DNA from: Pseudomonadota bacterium
GTDB lineage: Bacteria; Pseudomonadota; Gammaproteobacteria; Burkholderiales; Burkholderiaceae_C
Length of the DNA stretch: 64,000 nucleotides
Direction: 5' to 3'
Assembly (NCBI GenBank): GCA_022566735.1
Contig: JADFIG010000010.1
Location: forward strand, 35,961 to 99,960
In this document: positions 1 through 11,681 of the stretch, piece by piece
Numbering within the stretch: position 1 is the first letter of the stretch
Layout: each line of letters begins with the position of its first letter
Program-made: the position numbers and the translations under genes
Notes under the pieces: model-generated
Databases searched by the model: none
What the model saw: the letters and a program-made list of their open reading frames with translations, nothing else
What the model was told of the DNA's origin: nothing

Positions 1-1328
1 ATGGCCTTGGAGTACTTGGTGCCCAGGTAGAACACGTGGCCGACCTCGATGCCGCGCTGGATGGCCAGCACACCCTGGCCGTCCGGCGAGGGGTCGCCTT
101 CGACGACGTTGCGGATGTCGGCGATCAGGTCGGGCTCGGGCAGGTCACGGCCCCAGTTCACACCGCGGATGTGGAAGCCTTCCTCGTTGGCACCGCAGAC
201 CCAGTCGGCCATGTTGGCCACCGTGCGGTCGGCAATGACCTTGACGGGCTGCTGCAAGTTGACCGGGCCGAGGTAGCCCGGCTTGGTGCCGAAGTGCGCG
301 ACGATTTCCTTTTCGGTGGCGAAGCGGAAGCCGGCCTTCAAGCCCGTGGTCTGGCCCGTGGCATCGGTCAGTTCGACCTTGCCTGCCTTGACTTCGTTGA
401 GCTCGTGGTCGCCGCGCACCAGCAGCAGCCAGACCGTGCTCTTGACGATCTCACCGGCTTCGTTGGTCTCGTCGGTGGCCAGCACCAGGGACTTGACGGT
501 CTGCGACAGCGGCAGGTCCAGCAGCTCGGCCACCTCGGGGCAGGTGCTCTTGCCCGGCGTGGCGACCTTTTCCATGGCCTGCGAGGCCGCACCGCGTTGC
601 GCGATCAGGGCCACGGCTTCGGCCAGCTCGATGTTGGCGGCGTAGTCGCTGGTCGGGCAATAGACGATGGCGTCTTCGCCGGTGTCGGCGATCACCTGGA
701 ACTCGTGCGAGCGGTCACCGCCGATGGCGCCGGTGTCGGCGGCCACGGCGCGGAACTGCAGGCCCAGGCGCTCGAAGATGCGGGTGTAGGCGGCGTACAT
801 GCCGTCGTAGGTCTTGCCCGCGCTCTCGACGTCACGGTCGAAGGAGTAGGCGTCCTTCATCGTGAACTCGCGGCCGCGCATGATGCCGAAGCGGGGGCGA
901 CGCTCGTCGCGGAACTTGGTCTGGATCTGGTAGAAATTCTTGGGCAGCTGGCGGTAGCTGCGCAGCTCCTGGCGCGCGATGTCGGTGACGACTTCTTCGG
1001 CGGTCGGCTGGATGACGAAGTCGCGGTCGTGGCGGTCCTTGAAGCGCAGCAACTCGTCGCCCATCTTCTCGAAGCGACCGGTCTCCTGCCACAGTTCGGC
1101 CGGCTGCACCACGGGCATGACGAGCTCGACGCAACCCGCCTTGTTCAGCTCCTCGCGGATGATGTTCTCGACCTTGCGGATGGTCCGCAGGCCCATGGGC
1201 ATGTAGTTGTACAGGCCCGCGCCCAGCTTCTTGATCAAGCCCGCGCGCGTCATCAGCTTGTGGCTGACGATCTCTGCGTCGGCAGGGGCTTCCTTGAGGG
1301 TGGAGATGAAGAACTGAGAAGCTTTCAT
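1..1328 (-). CDS. proS: Prolyl-tRNA synthetase, C-terminus cut by window edge
   Basis: Charges tRNA-Pro with proline in the cytoplasm. The reverse-strand frame begins [20 protein letters not shown] and shows class II synthetase motifs of bacterial-type ProRS: motif 2 around [20 protein letters not shown], preceded by [16 protein letters not shown]. The following region (about residues 225-400) is the editing domain inserted between motifs 2 and 3, typical of long bacterial ProRS. The gene runs off the left edge, so motif 3 and the anticodon-binding domain are not visible. The start at 1328 gives the canonical N-terminus. It is divergent from rppH, as is common in Burkholderiales. Confidence 0.95.
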   Translation of the reverse strand, partial: MKASQFFISTLKEAPADAEIVSHKLMTRAGLIKKLGAGLYNYMPMGLRTIRKVENIIREELNKAGCVELVMPVVQPAELWQETGRFEKMGDELLRFKDRHDRDFVIQPTAEEVVTDIARQELRSYRQLPKNFYQIQTKFRDERRPRFGIMRGREFTMKDAYSFDRDVESAGKTYDGMYAAYTRIFERLGLQFRAVAADTGAIGGDRSHEFQVIADTGEDAIVYCPTSDYAANIELAEAVALIAQRGAASQAMEKVATPGKSTCPEVAELLDLPLSQTVKSLVLATDETNEAGEIVKSTVWLLLVRGDHELNEVKAGKVELTDATGQTTGLKAGFRFATEKEIVAHFGTKPGYLGPVNLQQPVKVIADRTVANMADWVCGANEEGFHIRGVNWGRDLPEPDLIADIRNVVEGDPSPDGQGVLAIQRGIEVGHVFYLGTKYSKA

Positions 1329-1402
1329 GGCAGAAAAAAAATGCACCGCCCAGGTGAGGCCTTGACAAACGCCGCAGGGAGCTAGGCGTTTCGGCTCAGG
1401 GG

Positions 1403-1411
1403 TGCAATAAT
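1403..1411 (+). promoter_or_regulatory. Extended -10 promoter for rppH
   Basis: TGcAATAAT matches an extended -10 (TGn plus 5 of 6 bases of TATAAT). It would start transcription near 1418, leaving a leader of about 20 nt with GGAG 6 nt before the ATG at 1440. An in-frame ATG at 1410 lies inside this -10 element, so it is an unlikely start. No good -35 is seen, which fits an extended -10. Prediction from sequence only. Confidence 0.45.
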
Positions 1412-1439
1412 GAAACCAGTTGAAAATTTGGAGTTGATT

Positions 1440-2021
1440 ATGCTCGACCGGGAAGGCTTTCGCCCCAACGTCGGCATCATCCTGCTCAACCATCGGAACC
1501 AGGTATTCTGGGGCAAGCGCATCCGCACCCACTCCTGGCAGTTCCCGCAAGGCGGCATCAAGCATGGTGAGTCGCCCGAGCAGGCGATGTTCCGCGAGCT
1601 CCACGAGGAAGTGGGCTTGCTGCCCGACCACGTGCGCATCGTGGCGCGCACGCGCGACTGGCTGCGCTACGAGGTGCCCATGCACTTCATCCGCAAGGAC
1701 GCGCGTGGCCACTACAAAGGCCAGAAGCAGATCTGGTTCCTGCTGCAGCTCACCGGGCGTGACTGCGACATGAACCTGCGCGCCACCAGCCATCCCGAGT
1801 TCGATGCCTGGCGCTGGCACGAGTACTGGGTGCCGCTGGAAACCGTCATCGAGTTCAAGCGCGATGTCTACCAGCTGGCGCTGTCCGAACTCGCCCGCTT
1901 CCTGCCGCGGCCTCAGGGCCAGCCCAACCGCTTCCTGCGCGGCGGCTTGCGGGGCGTGACCCGCCGCGATGCCGAAACCAGCCTGGAAGGCAGCGCGGAC
2001 GGCAGCGGCTCCCACCTCTGA
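1440..2021 (+). CDS. rppH: RNA pyrophosphohydrolase (Nudix)
   Basis: RppH removes pyrophosphate from 5'-triphosphorylated RNA and so triggers 5'-end-dependent mRNA decay. The 193-residue product starts [15 protein letters not shown], the family's conserved N-terminus, and carries a full Nudix box from [11 protein letters not shown] to RELHEEVGL (about residues 40-62). The conserved segments [11 protein letters not shown] and [13 protein letters not shown] are also present. The tail after about residue 160 is a low-conservation extension, as in other betaproteobacteria. I chose the ATG at 1440 because it has a GGAG site at proper spacing and gives the canonical N-terminus. A terminator hairpin follows. 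Confidence 0.95.
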   Translation: MLDREGFRPNVGIILLNHRNQVFWGKRIRTHSWQFPQGGIKHGESPEQAMFRELHEEVGLLPDHVRIVARTRDWLRYEVPMHFIRKDARGHYKGQKQIWFLLQLTGRDCDMNLRATSHPEFDAWRWHEYWVPLETVIEFKRDVYQLALSELARFLPRPQGQPNRFLRGGLRGVTRRDAETSLEGSADGSGSHL

Positions 2022-2070
2022 CTTGCCGACCTGAGTTCGTCGACCTGACTGCGCGGACGCCAGCACGACC

Positions 2071-2092
2071 AAGGGCTCCCGAGGGAGCCCTT
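2071..2092. terminator. Perfect hairpin between convergent genes
   Basis: AAGGGCTCCC and GGGAGCCCTT form a perfect 10-bp stem with a 2-nt loop, between rppH and the converging gene at 2143. The U-tract is short on either strand, so it is probably a bidirectional intrinsic terminator of moderate strength. Confidence 0.7.
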
Positions 2093-2142
2093 GTCACATC
2101 GCCAGCTCACGTCACTGGCTCAGCTCAGCGAGCCACGGCGCC

Positions 2143-3207
2143 TCACTCGATCTCGGTCTTCGAGGCGCACTCCGCGTCCGAAGGGTTGATGCTGCAGCGC
2201 GCGCGCTTGATGATGTTCAGGCCCTGCTTGTTGTAGAGGCCCTGCTTGGCGATCTCGATGCGCGACTCGCGGAACATCAGCACGTACTTCGGCACGGCGT
2301 CGACAGGCAGCTCTTCCCAGAGGTTGGCGGGAATGCCGTTCTCGGCGATCTTGATGAGGCGCAGGGCGTTGTCGAACTTGCTCAGCCAGTACTGGCGCGA
2401 AGCCTCACCGAAGCCTTCGGGGAATTTGGTCTTGTTGACGACCATCTGCACCGTCGGGATCAGGATGGGCAGGCGGCCGATGCCACCGGTCTTGCCAATG
2501 CCTTTGTAGAGCTCAAAAGGCTTGAAGGCCACGGCCGGCAGGGTCACCATGTCGACGAAGCCGTTGTTGAACTTCGGGCCGATGTTGGTCACGTCCACCG
2601 ACACGGGTTGCGCACCGATGCGCTGGATCATCATGCCCTGGGCCTTGTCGTAGTCGAAGGCCGCGATCTTCTTGCCCGACAGGGCTTCGACCGAGTTCAT
2701 CTTGCGGTCGCGCACCATGGGGTAGGCCGCGCCCAGCGGGAAGATGCCGGCGACCTCGAAGTTGCCCTCGACCATCAGCTTGCTGGCCTTGGGGTCGGCG
2801 AAAACCTGGATGACCTTGCGCACGACCTCGTAGCTGGCGTCGATGTCGACCTTGCCGCCCTTGACGATGGTGGTCGAGCCGATGCTGTCCAGCGAGCCGG
2901 CCAGCTGGTTGAACTGGCGGGTGCGGAAGGCGGTGGCGACGACGCCGTCGCACTGGCCGGCGCGGAAGTCCTCGATGGCCACGCGCTCGTCGACGTAGCT
3001 CTTGAGTTCGATGTCGGCGCCGTGCTTCTGCATGGCGATGGCGTAGTCGGTGGCCTGGGCGTAGACGTCGCCCGTCTTGCCGGCCACGTCCCAGACGCAG
3101 ACGAGGGTCTTGGCCTGGACGGCGGTGGCGCCCAAGGCGGCGATCAGGGCAGAGGCAGCCAGGGCCAGCGGCTTGGCGCCAGCCAGGGTGCGGAGGTTCA
3201 GGGACAT
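2143..3207 (-). CDS. Putative periplasmic solute-binding protein (AdeT/TRAP-DctP-like)
   Basis: A 354-residue protein with a clear Sec signal peptide (hydrophobic stretch around residues 12-30, then VQA before KTLVCVWDVAGK). The body reads like a periplasmic type 2 binding protein, with phrases such as FRAGQCDGVVATAFRTRQ and GFVDMVTLPAVAFKPFELYK. It resembles the family labelled putative solute-binding protein (AdeT1/2-like), distantly related to TRAP DctP receptors. C-terminal cysteines (RARCSINPSDAECAS) may form a disulfide. No TRAP permease genes are adjacent, so substrate and partner are unknown. A GGGAG site lies just before the ATG. Confidence 0.6.
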   Translation of the reverse strand: MSLNLRTLAGAKPLALAASALIAALGATAVQAKTLVCVWDVAGKTGDVYAQATDYAIAMQKHGADIELKSYVDERVAIEDFRAGQCDGVVATAFRTRQFNQLAGSLDSIGSTTIVKGGKVDIDASYEVVRKVIQVFADPKASKLMVEGNFEVAGIFPLGAAYPMVRDRKMNSVEALSGKKIAAFDYDKAQGMMIQRIGAQPVSVDVTNIGPKFNNGFVDMVTLPAVAFKPFELYKGIGKTGGIGRLPILIPTVQMVVNKTKFPEGFGEASRQYWLSKFDNALRLIKIAENGIPANLWEELPVDAVPKYVLMFRESRIEIAKQGLYNKQGLNIIKRARCSINPSDAECASKTEIE

Positions 3208-3447
3208 GTGGGGCTCCCGGGAGGGTCAGGACGGGTCAGGGACGAGGGCAAAGGCAGGGGCGAATGCGCCAGCGTGGAACTGCGTTTTTAACGCTTCGCG
3301 CCGGGGCCTGCTGGACAGGCAAAACCCTTGGATCACCCATCAAGGGGATCCGGTCGCCGAACGCAGGCCGCCATCATGCAGCCAACTGACAACACGCACA
3401 GCCTGAATGTCGGGAGATCGCCCCGGGCACACCCGGACCCTCCCGGC

Positions 3448-6107
<2,660 letters not shown>

Positions 6108-6161
6108 TTATCGGCGCTCGCGGCACAGGCCCCCGGCGGCAAGCCCGGGACCGAGAAAGAC

Positions 6162-6187
6162 AGAAGCCCCGGCGGACCGGGGCTTCT
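6162..6187 (-). terminator. Intrinsic terminator after rpmA
   Basis: AGAAGCCCCGG and CCGGGGCTTCT form a perfect 11-bp stem with a CGGA loop. On the reverse strand it is followed by a T-rich stretch (GTCTTTCTC). It lies between rpmA and obgE and probably separates the rplU-rpmA unit from obgE-proB. Confidence 0.75.
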
Positions 6188-6237
6188 GAGGGCTGGCGCG
6201 GCTGCCAAACAGCCTGCGGCCAGCGGGATGCCGAGCG

Positions 6238-6495
6238 TCACACCGGGGTGACGATCACGGTCTTGCGGTTCAGCGCGCCCTTGGTGGCGAAGGACACGGT
6301 GCCATCGACCAGTGCGAACAGGCTGTGGTCACGGCCCATGCCGACGTTGGGACCAGCGTGGAAGCGGGTGCCGCGTTGACGAACGATGATCGAGCCAGCG
6401 GGGATCACTTGACCGCCGTAGACCTTCACACCCAGCATCTTCGGTTGCGAGTCACGGCCGTTCCGCGTGGAACCGCCGCCTTTTTTCTGTGCCAT
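6238..6495 (-). CDS. rpmA: 50S ribosomal protein L27
   Basis: Part of the large ribosomal subunit near the peptidyl transferase centre. The 85-residue product starts [19 protein letters not shown], the invariant L27 N-terminus, and contains [19 protein letters not shown]. The length is normal. It follows rplU by 45 nt in the same transcription unit. Confidence 0.98.
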   Translation of the reverse strand: MAQKKGGGSTRNGRDSQPKMLGVKVYGGQVIPAGSIIVRQRGTRFHAGPNVGMGRDHSLFALVDGTVSFATKGALNRKTVIVTPV

Positions 6496-6540
6496 GGATC
6501 TGCTCCTTGGTGACTGAAGTTAGACGATGAAGGCGCGAGA

Positions 6541-6852
6541 TCAGGCGTTCACGGCGCTGATTTCCAGCTCGGTGAAGTTCTGACGGTGACCTTGGCGCTT
6601 CTGATAGTGCTTGCGACGGCGCATCTTGAAGATGCGGACCTTGTCGTGACGGCCGTGGGACACCACGGTTGCCTTGACAGTTGCGCCAGCCACCAGGGGC
6701 GTGCCAACCTTGAGTTCAGCGCCGGAGCCGACTGCCAGAACCTGGTCGATCACGATCTCTTGGCCAACGTCCGCAGCAATCTGTTCTACTTTGATTTTCT
6801 CGCCGGCAGCAACCTTGTATTGCTTACCACCGGTTTTTATGACCGCGTACAT
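6541..6852 (-). CDS. rplU: 50S ribosomal protein L21
   Basis: Large-subunit protein that binds 23S rRNA. The 103-residue product begins [14 protein letters not shown] and has the C-terminal [17 protein letters not shown] signature. It is the first gene of the rplU-rpmA unit and has its own sigma-70-like promoter upstream. Confidence 0.98.
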   Translation of the reverse strand: MYAVIKTGGKQYKVAAGEKIKVEQIAADVGQEIVIDQVLAVGSGAELKVGTPLVAGATVKATVVSHGRHDKVRIFKMRRRKHYQKRQGHRQNFTELEISAVNA

Positions 6853-6912
6853 GTTGAGACCTTTCGGAAAAAAGAGCTTAATCCGCCCGGGAAACCCAAA
6901 GCGAAGCTCTCC

Positions 6913-6941
6913 ATTCTAGCCTGTTTTGCCAGGCGGGTCAA
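6913..6941 (-). promoter_or_regulatory. Sigma-70 promoter of rplU-rpmA
   Basis: On the reverse strand TTGACC (6941-6936) and TAGAAT (6918-6913) are separated by exactly 17 bp, 5 of 6 matches to each consensus box. The -35 overlaps the stop region of the upstream patatin gene. The leader is about 55 nt. Confidence 0.75.
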
Positions 6942-8179
6942 GTCTGGTGGGCGTCGACGGCCTTGTCCTCGGTTTCGGAACTCAGGGCGCCCTGCCCCCA
7001 GCCGAAGAAGCGCTCCACCTCCTCGCGCTTGGCCATGGCGTCGGTGAAACCCAGGTGGATGAGCTCGCGCGTGAACGAGGACTCGAACAGCAGGTAGCTG
7101 GCCAGGGCGGTGCCCCGCGCCGTTTTGCCGCGCCCGTACACGCCGACGGCACGCAGCATGGCGCGCACGGCGGGCGGCAGCGCCCACAGGTGGCGCGCGG
7201 CGATGTCGTCGATGCGCTGGCTGGGCGCGATCACCAGGATCTCCACCGGACGCAGCGGCGTGAGCGTGCGCTGCTCGGGCGTCAGCAGGCTGAGCGTGTG
7301 GTTGACGCGCTGCATGCGTTCGATGTCCACCGTCAGCGCGTCCAGGAAGATGCTGGACATGGCGTGGCCGGCGATCTGCGCGAGGTTCGGGTACTCGACC
7401 ACGGCCTGGCGTGGCGCGGGAGGTTCGTGCAGGCGCCCCGCCCCGATCACCAGGATGCGGTCGGCGCCCAGGTGGATGGCCGGCGAGATCGGCGCGGCCT
7501 GGCGCATGGAGCCATCGCCCAGGTAGTGGACTCGGTCATGGACGTTGAGCTGGACCGCCGGGAAGACGAAGGGGATGGCCGCCGAGGCCAGCAGGTGATC
7601 CAGCCCGAGGCGGTCGCGCACGCTGATGCGCTGAGAACGCGCCCAGGGCGCGATCCGCTCGGCGCTGTCATAGAAGGTGACGTGCTCGCCGGTGGTGTAG
7701 CTCGACGCCGTCACGGCCACCGCGTCGAGGTGGCCCTCGGCCATCAACTGCGGCAGGCGCTCGGTGTGGATGAGGCCAGGCAGCAGGTCGTGCAGCGGGT
7801 CGTTGTCCAGCAGCGAACGCGGCCTCGCCCGCCGCCAGCGCGCCACGGCCCAGCCCAGCGAGAACAGCGTCAGCCACTGTGCGCCGCTGCGGATCATCCC
7901 GAAGGAGTCGGAGCGGTAGACCTGCTCGGTGCGGAAGTCGCGCCAGACCTCGACCATGGTGCGCAGGGCCAGGTCGTAGTGGTCGGCCCCGCTGGCCAGG
8001 GCCATGCCGTTGAGCGCACCGGCCGAGGTGCCGCAGATGATGCGAAACGGGCTGCTGCGGCGCTTTTCACCCGCGTCGCGGCGGATGAGCTGCAAGGCCT
8101 GCAGCACCCCCACCTGGTAGGCAGCGCGCGCGCCACCGCCGGTGAGGATGAGTGCGGTCTTGCCCGGCGCGTTCACCAC
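6938..8179 (-). CDS. Patatin-like phospholipase
   Basis: A predicted serine acyl hydrolase acting on phospholipids or lysophospholipids. It shows the oxyanion motif [13 protein letters not shown] near residue 15, the nucleophile elbow GTSAG (about residue 49) and the catalytic Asp in a GDG motif (LGDGSMRQ), so the Ser-Asp dyad is complete. The 413-residue length fits RssA-type patatins with a C-terminal extension. Its start overlaps the end of the upstream LOG-family gene by 7 nt, indicating coupled translation. No signal peptide is obvious. Substrate unknown. Confidence 0.85.
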   Translation of the reverse strand: MVNAPGKTALILTGGGARAAYQVGVLQALQLIRRDAGEKRRSSPFRIICGTSAGALNGMALASGADHYDLALRTMVEVWRDFRTEQVYRSDSFGMIRSGAQWLTLFSLGWAVARWRRARPRSLLDNDPLHDLLPGLIHTERLPQLMAEGHLDAVAVTASSYTTGEHVTFYDSAERIAPWARSQRISVRDRLGLDHLLASAAIPFVFPAVQLNVHDRVHYLGDGSMRQAAPISPAIHLGADRILVIGAGRLHEPPAPRQAVVEYPNLAQIAGHAMSSIFLDALTVDIERMQRVNHTLSLLTPEQRTLTPLRPVEILVIAPSQRIDDIAARHLWALPPAVRAMLRAVGVYGRGKTARGTALASYLLFESSFTRELIHLGFTDAMAKREEVERFFGWGQGALSSETEDKAVDAHQT

Positions 8180-9078
8180 CCGCAGCCGATGTCGGCTTCC
8201 GGTTGCCCCAGGCCGTAGACCTCGCGCAGGGTGTCCCAGGCCTCGTCGGCGGTCTCGACGTAGCGGAACAGGTGCACGTCCTCCGGGCTGATCATGCCCG
8301 TCTCGACCAGGTGCTCGAAGTTGATGAGCTTCTGCCAGAAGTCACGCCCGAACAGCAGCACCGGGCGCTTGCGGCACTTGCCGGTCTGGATGAGGGTGAG
8401 CGTCTCGAAGAGTTCGTCGAGCGTGCCGAAGCCGCCCGGGAAGCACACCAGCGCGACCGAGCGCATCAGGAAGTGCATCTTGCGCAGCGCGAAGTAGTGG
8501 AACTGGAAGCACAGGCGCGGCGTGATGTAGGGGTTGGGCTCCTGCTCGTGGGGCAGCACGATGTTCAGGCCCAGGCTCTTGCCGCCGACCTCGTGGGCAC
8601 CGCGGTTGCCGGCTTCCATCACGCCCGGGCCACCGCCGGTGACCACGTAGATGGGGTTGTCGAGCTTCGAGGAGTGGTCGGTCACCAGGCTGGCGAAGCG
8701 GCGGGCCTCCTCGTAGAAGCGCGACATGTCGACGTGGCGCTTGGCCGCGCGGATGGCCTGCTCGCGCGCAGAGCCGGGCGGCAGGGCCTCGGCCTCGTCC
8801 AGGCGGGCGCGGGCCACGTCGGCAGGCTGGATGCGGGCGCTGCCGAACACCACGATGGTGGACTCGATGCCTTCCTCGCGCTGCACCATCTCCGGCTTGA
8901 GCAGCTCCAGCTGCATGCGCACCGGGCGCAGGTCGGCATTGAGCAGGAAGTCGGTGTCGGTGAAGGCGAGTTCGTAGCTGCTCTCGGGGCCGCTGTAGAG
9001 GCCCGTCTTGCCGGCGAACTTGACGTCCTGGCCGGCGGTGGGGAAGTTGCGTTCAAGCAGCTCTTTGGGGTTGTTCAT
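8173..9078 (-). CDS. LOG-family protein (TIGR00730, lysine-decarboxylase-like fold)
   Basis: The family includes cytokinin riboside 5'-monophosphate phosphoribohydrolases and related nucleotide nucleosidases. The protein has the [14 protein letters not shown] motif and the signature [12 protein letters not shown]. At 301 residues it is longer than minimal LOG proteins, with an N-terminal region of about 110 residues found in the proteobacterial long form. Older annotation as lysine decarboxylase is a known mislabel of this fold. It is coupled to the patatin gene downstream. Confidence 0.85.
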   Translation of the reverse strand: MNNPKELLERNFPTAGQDVKFAGKTGLYSGPESSYELAFTDTDFLLNADLRPVRMQLELLKPEMVQREEGIESTIVVFGSARIQPADVARARLDEAEALPPGSAREQAIRAAKRHVDMSRFYEEARRFASLVTDHSSKLDNPIYVVTGGGPGVMEAGNRGAHEVGGKSLGLNIVLPHEQEPNPYITPRLCFQFHYFALRKMHFLMRSVALVCFPGGFGTLDELFETLTLIQTGKCRKRPVLLFGRDFWQKLINFEHLVETGMISPEDVHLFRYVETADEAWDTLREVYGLGQPEADIGCGW

Positions 9079-9216
9079 GGCGCAGCGGTGATGGAAGGCG
9101 TGGAGGTCAGTATGGCGTCTGCCGCCCCTGGGGCAGGCAGGGAACAGCGTGGGAACAGCCTGGGAAATCAGGGGGAGTCACAGGCTCGTCTCGCCCAGGC
9201 AGGTGCTCGGGTGTCC

Positions 9217-9990
9217 TCAGGCCTTCAAGGCCCGGGCCGTGCCGCACACCTGGCAGGCCGGGTCATGGCGCACGCGCAGGCGGGTCCAGGACCAGTCGCG
9301 GCCGTCCAGCATGAGCAGATGCCCTGCCAGGGACTGGTGCGGCGCCCCCAGCCCCGCCAGCAGCTTGAGCGCCTCGCCGGCCTGCATCACACCCATCAGG
9401 CCGACCACGGGCGCGAACACGCCCAGCAGGGCACAGCGCGTTTCCTCGGGCGGGACGTCGGGTGGGAAGAGGCAGGCGTAGCAGGGGCTGTCGGCCTGGC
9501 GCGGGTCGAACACGCTGATCTGGCCGTCCCAGCGCAGCGCCGAGGCCGACACCAGCGGCACCCCTGCGGCCCAGGCCTGGCGGTTGACGAGTTGGCGGGT
9601 GGCGAAGCTGTCGGTGCAGTCCAGCACCACGTCGGCGCCGGGCAGGCGTTCGGCCAGCAGGGCGTCATCGGCCGCACGGGCCACCGTTTGCACCTGCACA
9701 TCGGGGTTGATGCGGCCCATGGCCGTGCGGGCGGAATCGACCTTGGGCTGGCCGATGGCTTCGGTGCTGTGCGCGATCTGGCGCTGCAGGTTGGAGAGCT
9801 CGACCGTGTCGGGGTCGATCACCGTGATGCGCCCCACCCCGGCGGAGGCCAGGTAGAGCAGCGCCGGCGCGCCCAGGCCGCCCGCCCCGATGACCACGGC
9901 ATGGGCGGCCAGCAGGCGCTCCTGGGCGGACTCCGGCCAGTCGTCCAGCAGCAGGTGCCGGCTGTAGCGCAGTTGCTGGGCGTCGTCCAC
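9217..9990 (-). CDS. moeB: MoeB/ThiF-family adenylyltransferase
   Basis: An E1-like enzyme that adenylates the C-terminal glycine of a sulfur-carrier protein (MoaD or ThiS). The 257-residue protein has the nucleotide-binding GAGGLGAPALLYL, the conserved DPDTVELSNLQRQ, and two zinc-binding CxxC pairs (CYAC, CQVC). There is no rhodanese domain, so it is the short MoeB/ThiF form; sequence alone does not separate molybdopterin from thiamine use. It follows the S41 protease gene by 12 nt. Confidence 0.85.
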   Translation of the reverse strand: MDDAQQLRYSRHLLLDDWPESAQERLLAAHAVVIGAGGLGAPALLYLASAGVGRITVIDPDTVELSNLQRQIAHSTEAIGQPKVDSARTAMGRINPDVQVQTVARAADDALLAERLPGADVVLDCTDSFATRQLVNRQAWAAGVPLVSASALRWDGQISVFDPRQADSPCYACLFPPDVPPEETRCALLGVFAPVVGLMGVMQAGEALKLLAGLGAPHQSLAGHLLMLDGRDWSWTRLRVRHDPACQVCGTARALKA

Positions 9991-10002
9991 GCCGAATCAG
10001 GC

Positions 10003-11457
10003 TCAGGGGTTCCTGGCCTCGTCGCCCTTGCCCTCGGCCTTGCGCTCGGTCATGGTCTTGGAGACCAGCACCGTCTTGCCTTGCAGGCGGTTGAGGGCCT
10101 GGCGCAGCGGGAAGTCCTCGGCGCTGCCGAACTCGGGCAGCGGCTTGGGCGCCTCGTTCTTCTTGCCGTTGGTCTCTTCCAGCTTCTTGATGGCTTCCTC
10201 GCGGGCCTTCTCGCGGGCGGCGTCCTTCTCTTCCTTGCCCTGGCCGCTGGCGATGTGCTTTTCCAGGTCGGCTTCGCGCAGGCGCAGCGCGGCGTAGAGG
10301 TTGCCGTCTTCGGACTCGTCCACCATCACGTCGGGCACGATGCCCTTGGCCTGGATGGAGCGGCCGCTGGGGGTGTAGTAGCGCGCGGTGGTGATCTTCA
10401 GGGCCGTGTCGGCGGTCAGCTGGCGCACGGTCTGCACCGAGCCCTTGCCGAAGGTCTGGCCGCCCATGATGACGGCGCGCTTGTGGTCCTGCAGGGCGCC
10501 GGAGACGATCTCCGAAGCCGAGGCCGAGCCTTCGTTGACCAGCACCACCAGCGGCACGTTCTTGAGCGCGGCGGGCAGCCGGGCCAGCGGGTCGGCGCCA
10601 TAGCGGCGCGAGTAGTCTTCGGCGCGGGCCTTGAAGATCTGCTTGGACTCGGCCAGCTGGCCGTTGGTCGACACCACGGTCACGTCCTTGGGCAGGAAGG
10701 CAGCGGACACCGCGATGGCGCCTTCGAGCAGGCCACCCGGGTCATTGCGCAAATCGAGCACCAGGCCCTTGAGCTTGGGGTCTTCCTTGTAGAGCTTGTC
10801 GACCTTGGCGACGAAGTCCTCGACCGTGCGGTCCTGGAACTGGCTGATGCGCACCCAGCCGTAGCCCGGCTCGATCATCTTGGCGCGCACGCTCTGCACG
10901 CGGATTTCCTCGCGCACGATGGTGACGGGGAAGCTGCGGTTCTCGGCCTTGCGGAAGATGGTGAGCACGACCTTGGTGTTGGGCTCGCCGCGCATGCGCT
11001 TGACGGCCTGGTCCATGGTCAGGCCCTTGACGAAGGTGTCGTCGATCTTGGTGATCAGGTCGCCCGTCTTGAGGCCGGCGCGGAAAGCCGGCGAGCCTTC
11101 GATGGGGGAGACCACCTTGACCAGACCGTCTTCCATGCCGATTTCGATGCCCACGCCGACGAATTTGCCGGTCGTGCCTTCGCGGAATTCCTTGAAGGTG
11201 GTTTTGTCGAAATACACGGAATGGGGATCGAGGCCCGCGACCATGCCGCCGATGGCGTCACTGAAGAGTTTCTTTTCATCGACCGGCTCGACGTAATCGG
11301 TCTTGATCATGCCGAAGACCGCAGCGAGTTGCTGCATTTCTTCCAGCGGCAAGGGGGCCACGGCATTGCGCGCAGTGGCGCCGAATTGCATCGTGGTCAG
11401 GCCGCCGGCCAGCGCACCCAGCGCGACCCAGCCCGCAATCTTCAATTTGGAGGTCAT
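10003..11457 (-). CDS. ctpA: S41 C-terminal processing peptidase with PDZ domain
   Basis: A periplasmic serine protease that trims the C-termini of exported proteins. The N-terminus has a membrane-anchor or signal segment (WVALGALAGGLTTMQF), followed by a PDZ domain (about residues 95-180) and the S41 core. The catalytic Ser lies in GSASASEIVSGAL and the Lys in FGKGSVQT. The C-terminal 90 residues are charged and lower in conservation. The order ctpA then moeB is frequent in Burkholderiales. Confidence 0.9.
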   Translation of the reverse strand: MTSKLKIAGWVALGALAGGLTTMQFGATARNAVAPLPLEEMQQLAAVFGMIKTDYVEPVDEKKLFSDAIGGMVAGLDPHSVYFDKTTFKEFREGTTGKFVGVGIEIGMEDGLVKVVSPIEGSPAFRAGLKTGDLITKIDDTFVKGLTMDQAVKRMRGEPNTKVVLTIFRKAENRSFPVTIVREEIRVQSVRAKMIEPGYGWVRISQFQDRTVEDFVAKVDKLYKEDPKLKGLVLDLRNDPGGLLEGAIAVSAAFLPKDVTVVSTNGQLAESKQIFKARAEDYSRRYGADPLARLPAALKNVPLVVLVNEGSASASEIVSGALQDHKRAVIMGGQTFGKGSVQTVRQLTADTALKITTARYYTPSGRSIQAKGIVPDVMVDESEDGNLYAALRLREADLEKHIASGQGKEEKDAAREKAREEAIKKLEETNGKKNEAPKPLPEFGSAEDFPLRQALNRLQGKTVLVSKTMTERKAEGKGDEARNP

Positions 11458-11534
11458 GGCAATCTCAGCCTGTGTTCGACCCGGGGCGCCGGCGCGGGAT
11501 GCGCAACAGGCCCAGTTTCACTCAATGTGGGATC

Positions 11535-11540
11535 AGTATA
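11535..11540 (-). promoter_or_regulatory. Candidate -10 box upstream of ctpA
   Basis: The reverse strand reads TATACT (5 of 6 to TATAAT) about 78 bp before the ctpA start. No convincing -35 is seen at 16-18 bp, so this is only a candidate. Confidence 0.3.
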
Positions 11541-11681
11541 GGGCGCCACAAGGGCGGTGGCCGCGCAATAAGGCCAGAACTTCCCTGCTGATGTGCGGAT
11601 TGAAGCGCAGATGCGTCACGCCAGTCGCGAGAAACAGACGGCCATCTGCCAAGGCAGGCCAGGCCGTGCGGCGCCCGCCAT

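Noticed and set aside
8152..11541. Very long open frame on the plus strand (over 1100 codons)
   Set aside because: It is antisense to four well-supported genes. Its His/Gly/Val/Leu/Ala-rich product with no recognisable domain is a codon-bias shadow of high-GC genes.
11541..11681. Possible small gene or remnant between the FlaA1-type gene and ctpA
   Set aside because: A reverse-strand translation (ending near RPCGALY) looks protein-like, but there is no start or ribosome binding site of its own and no family I recognise.
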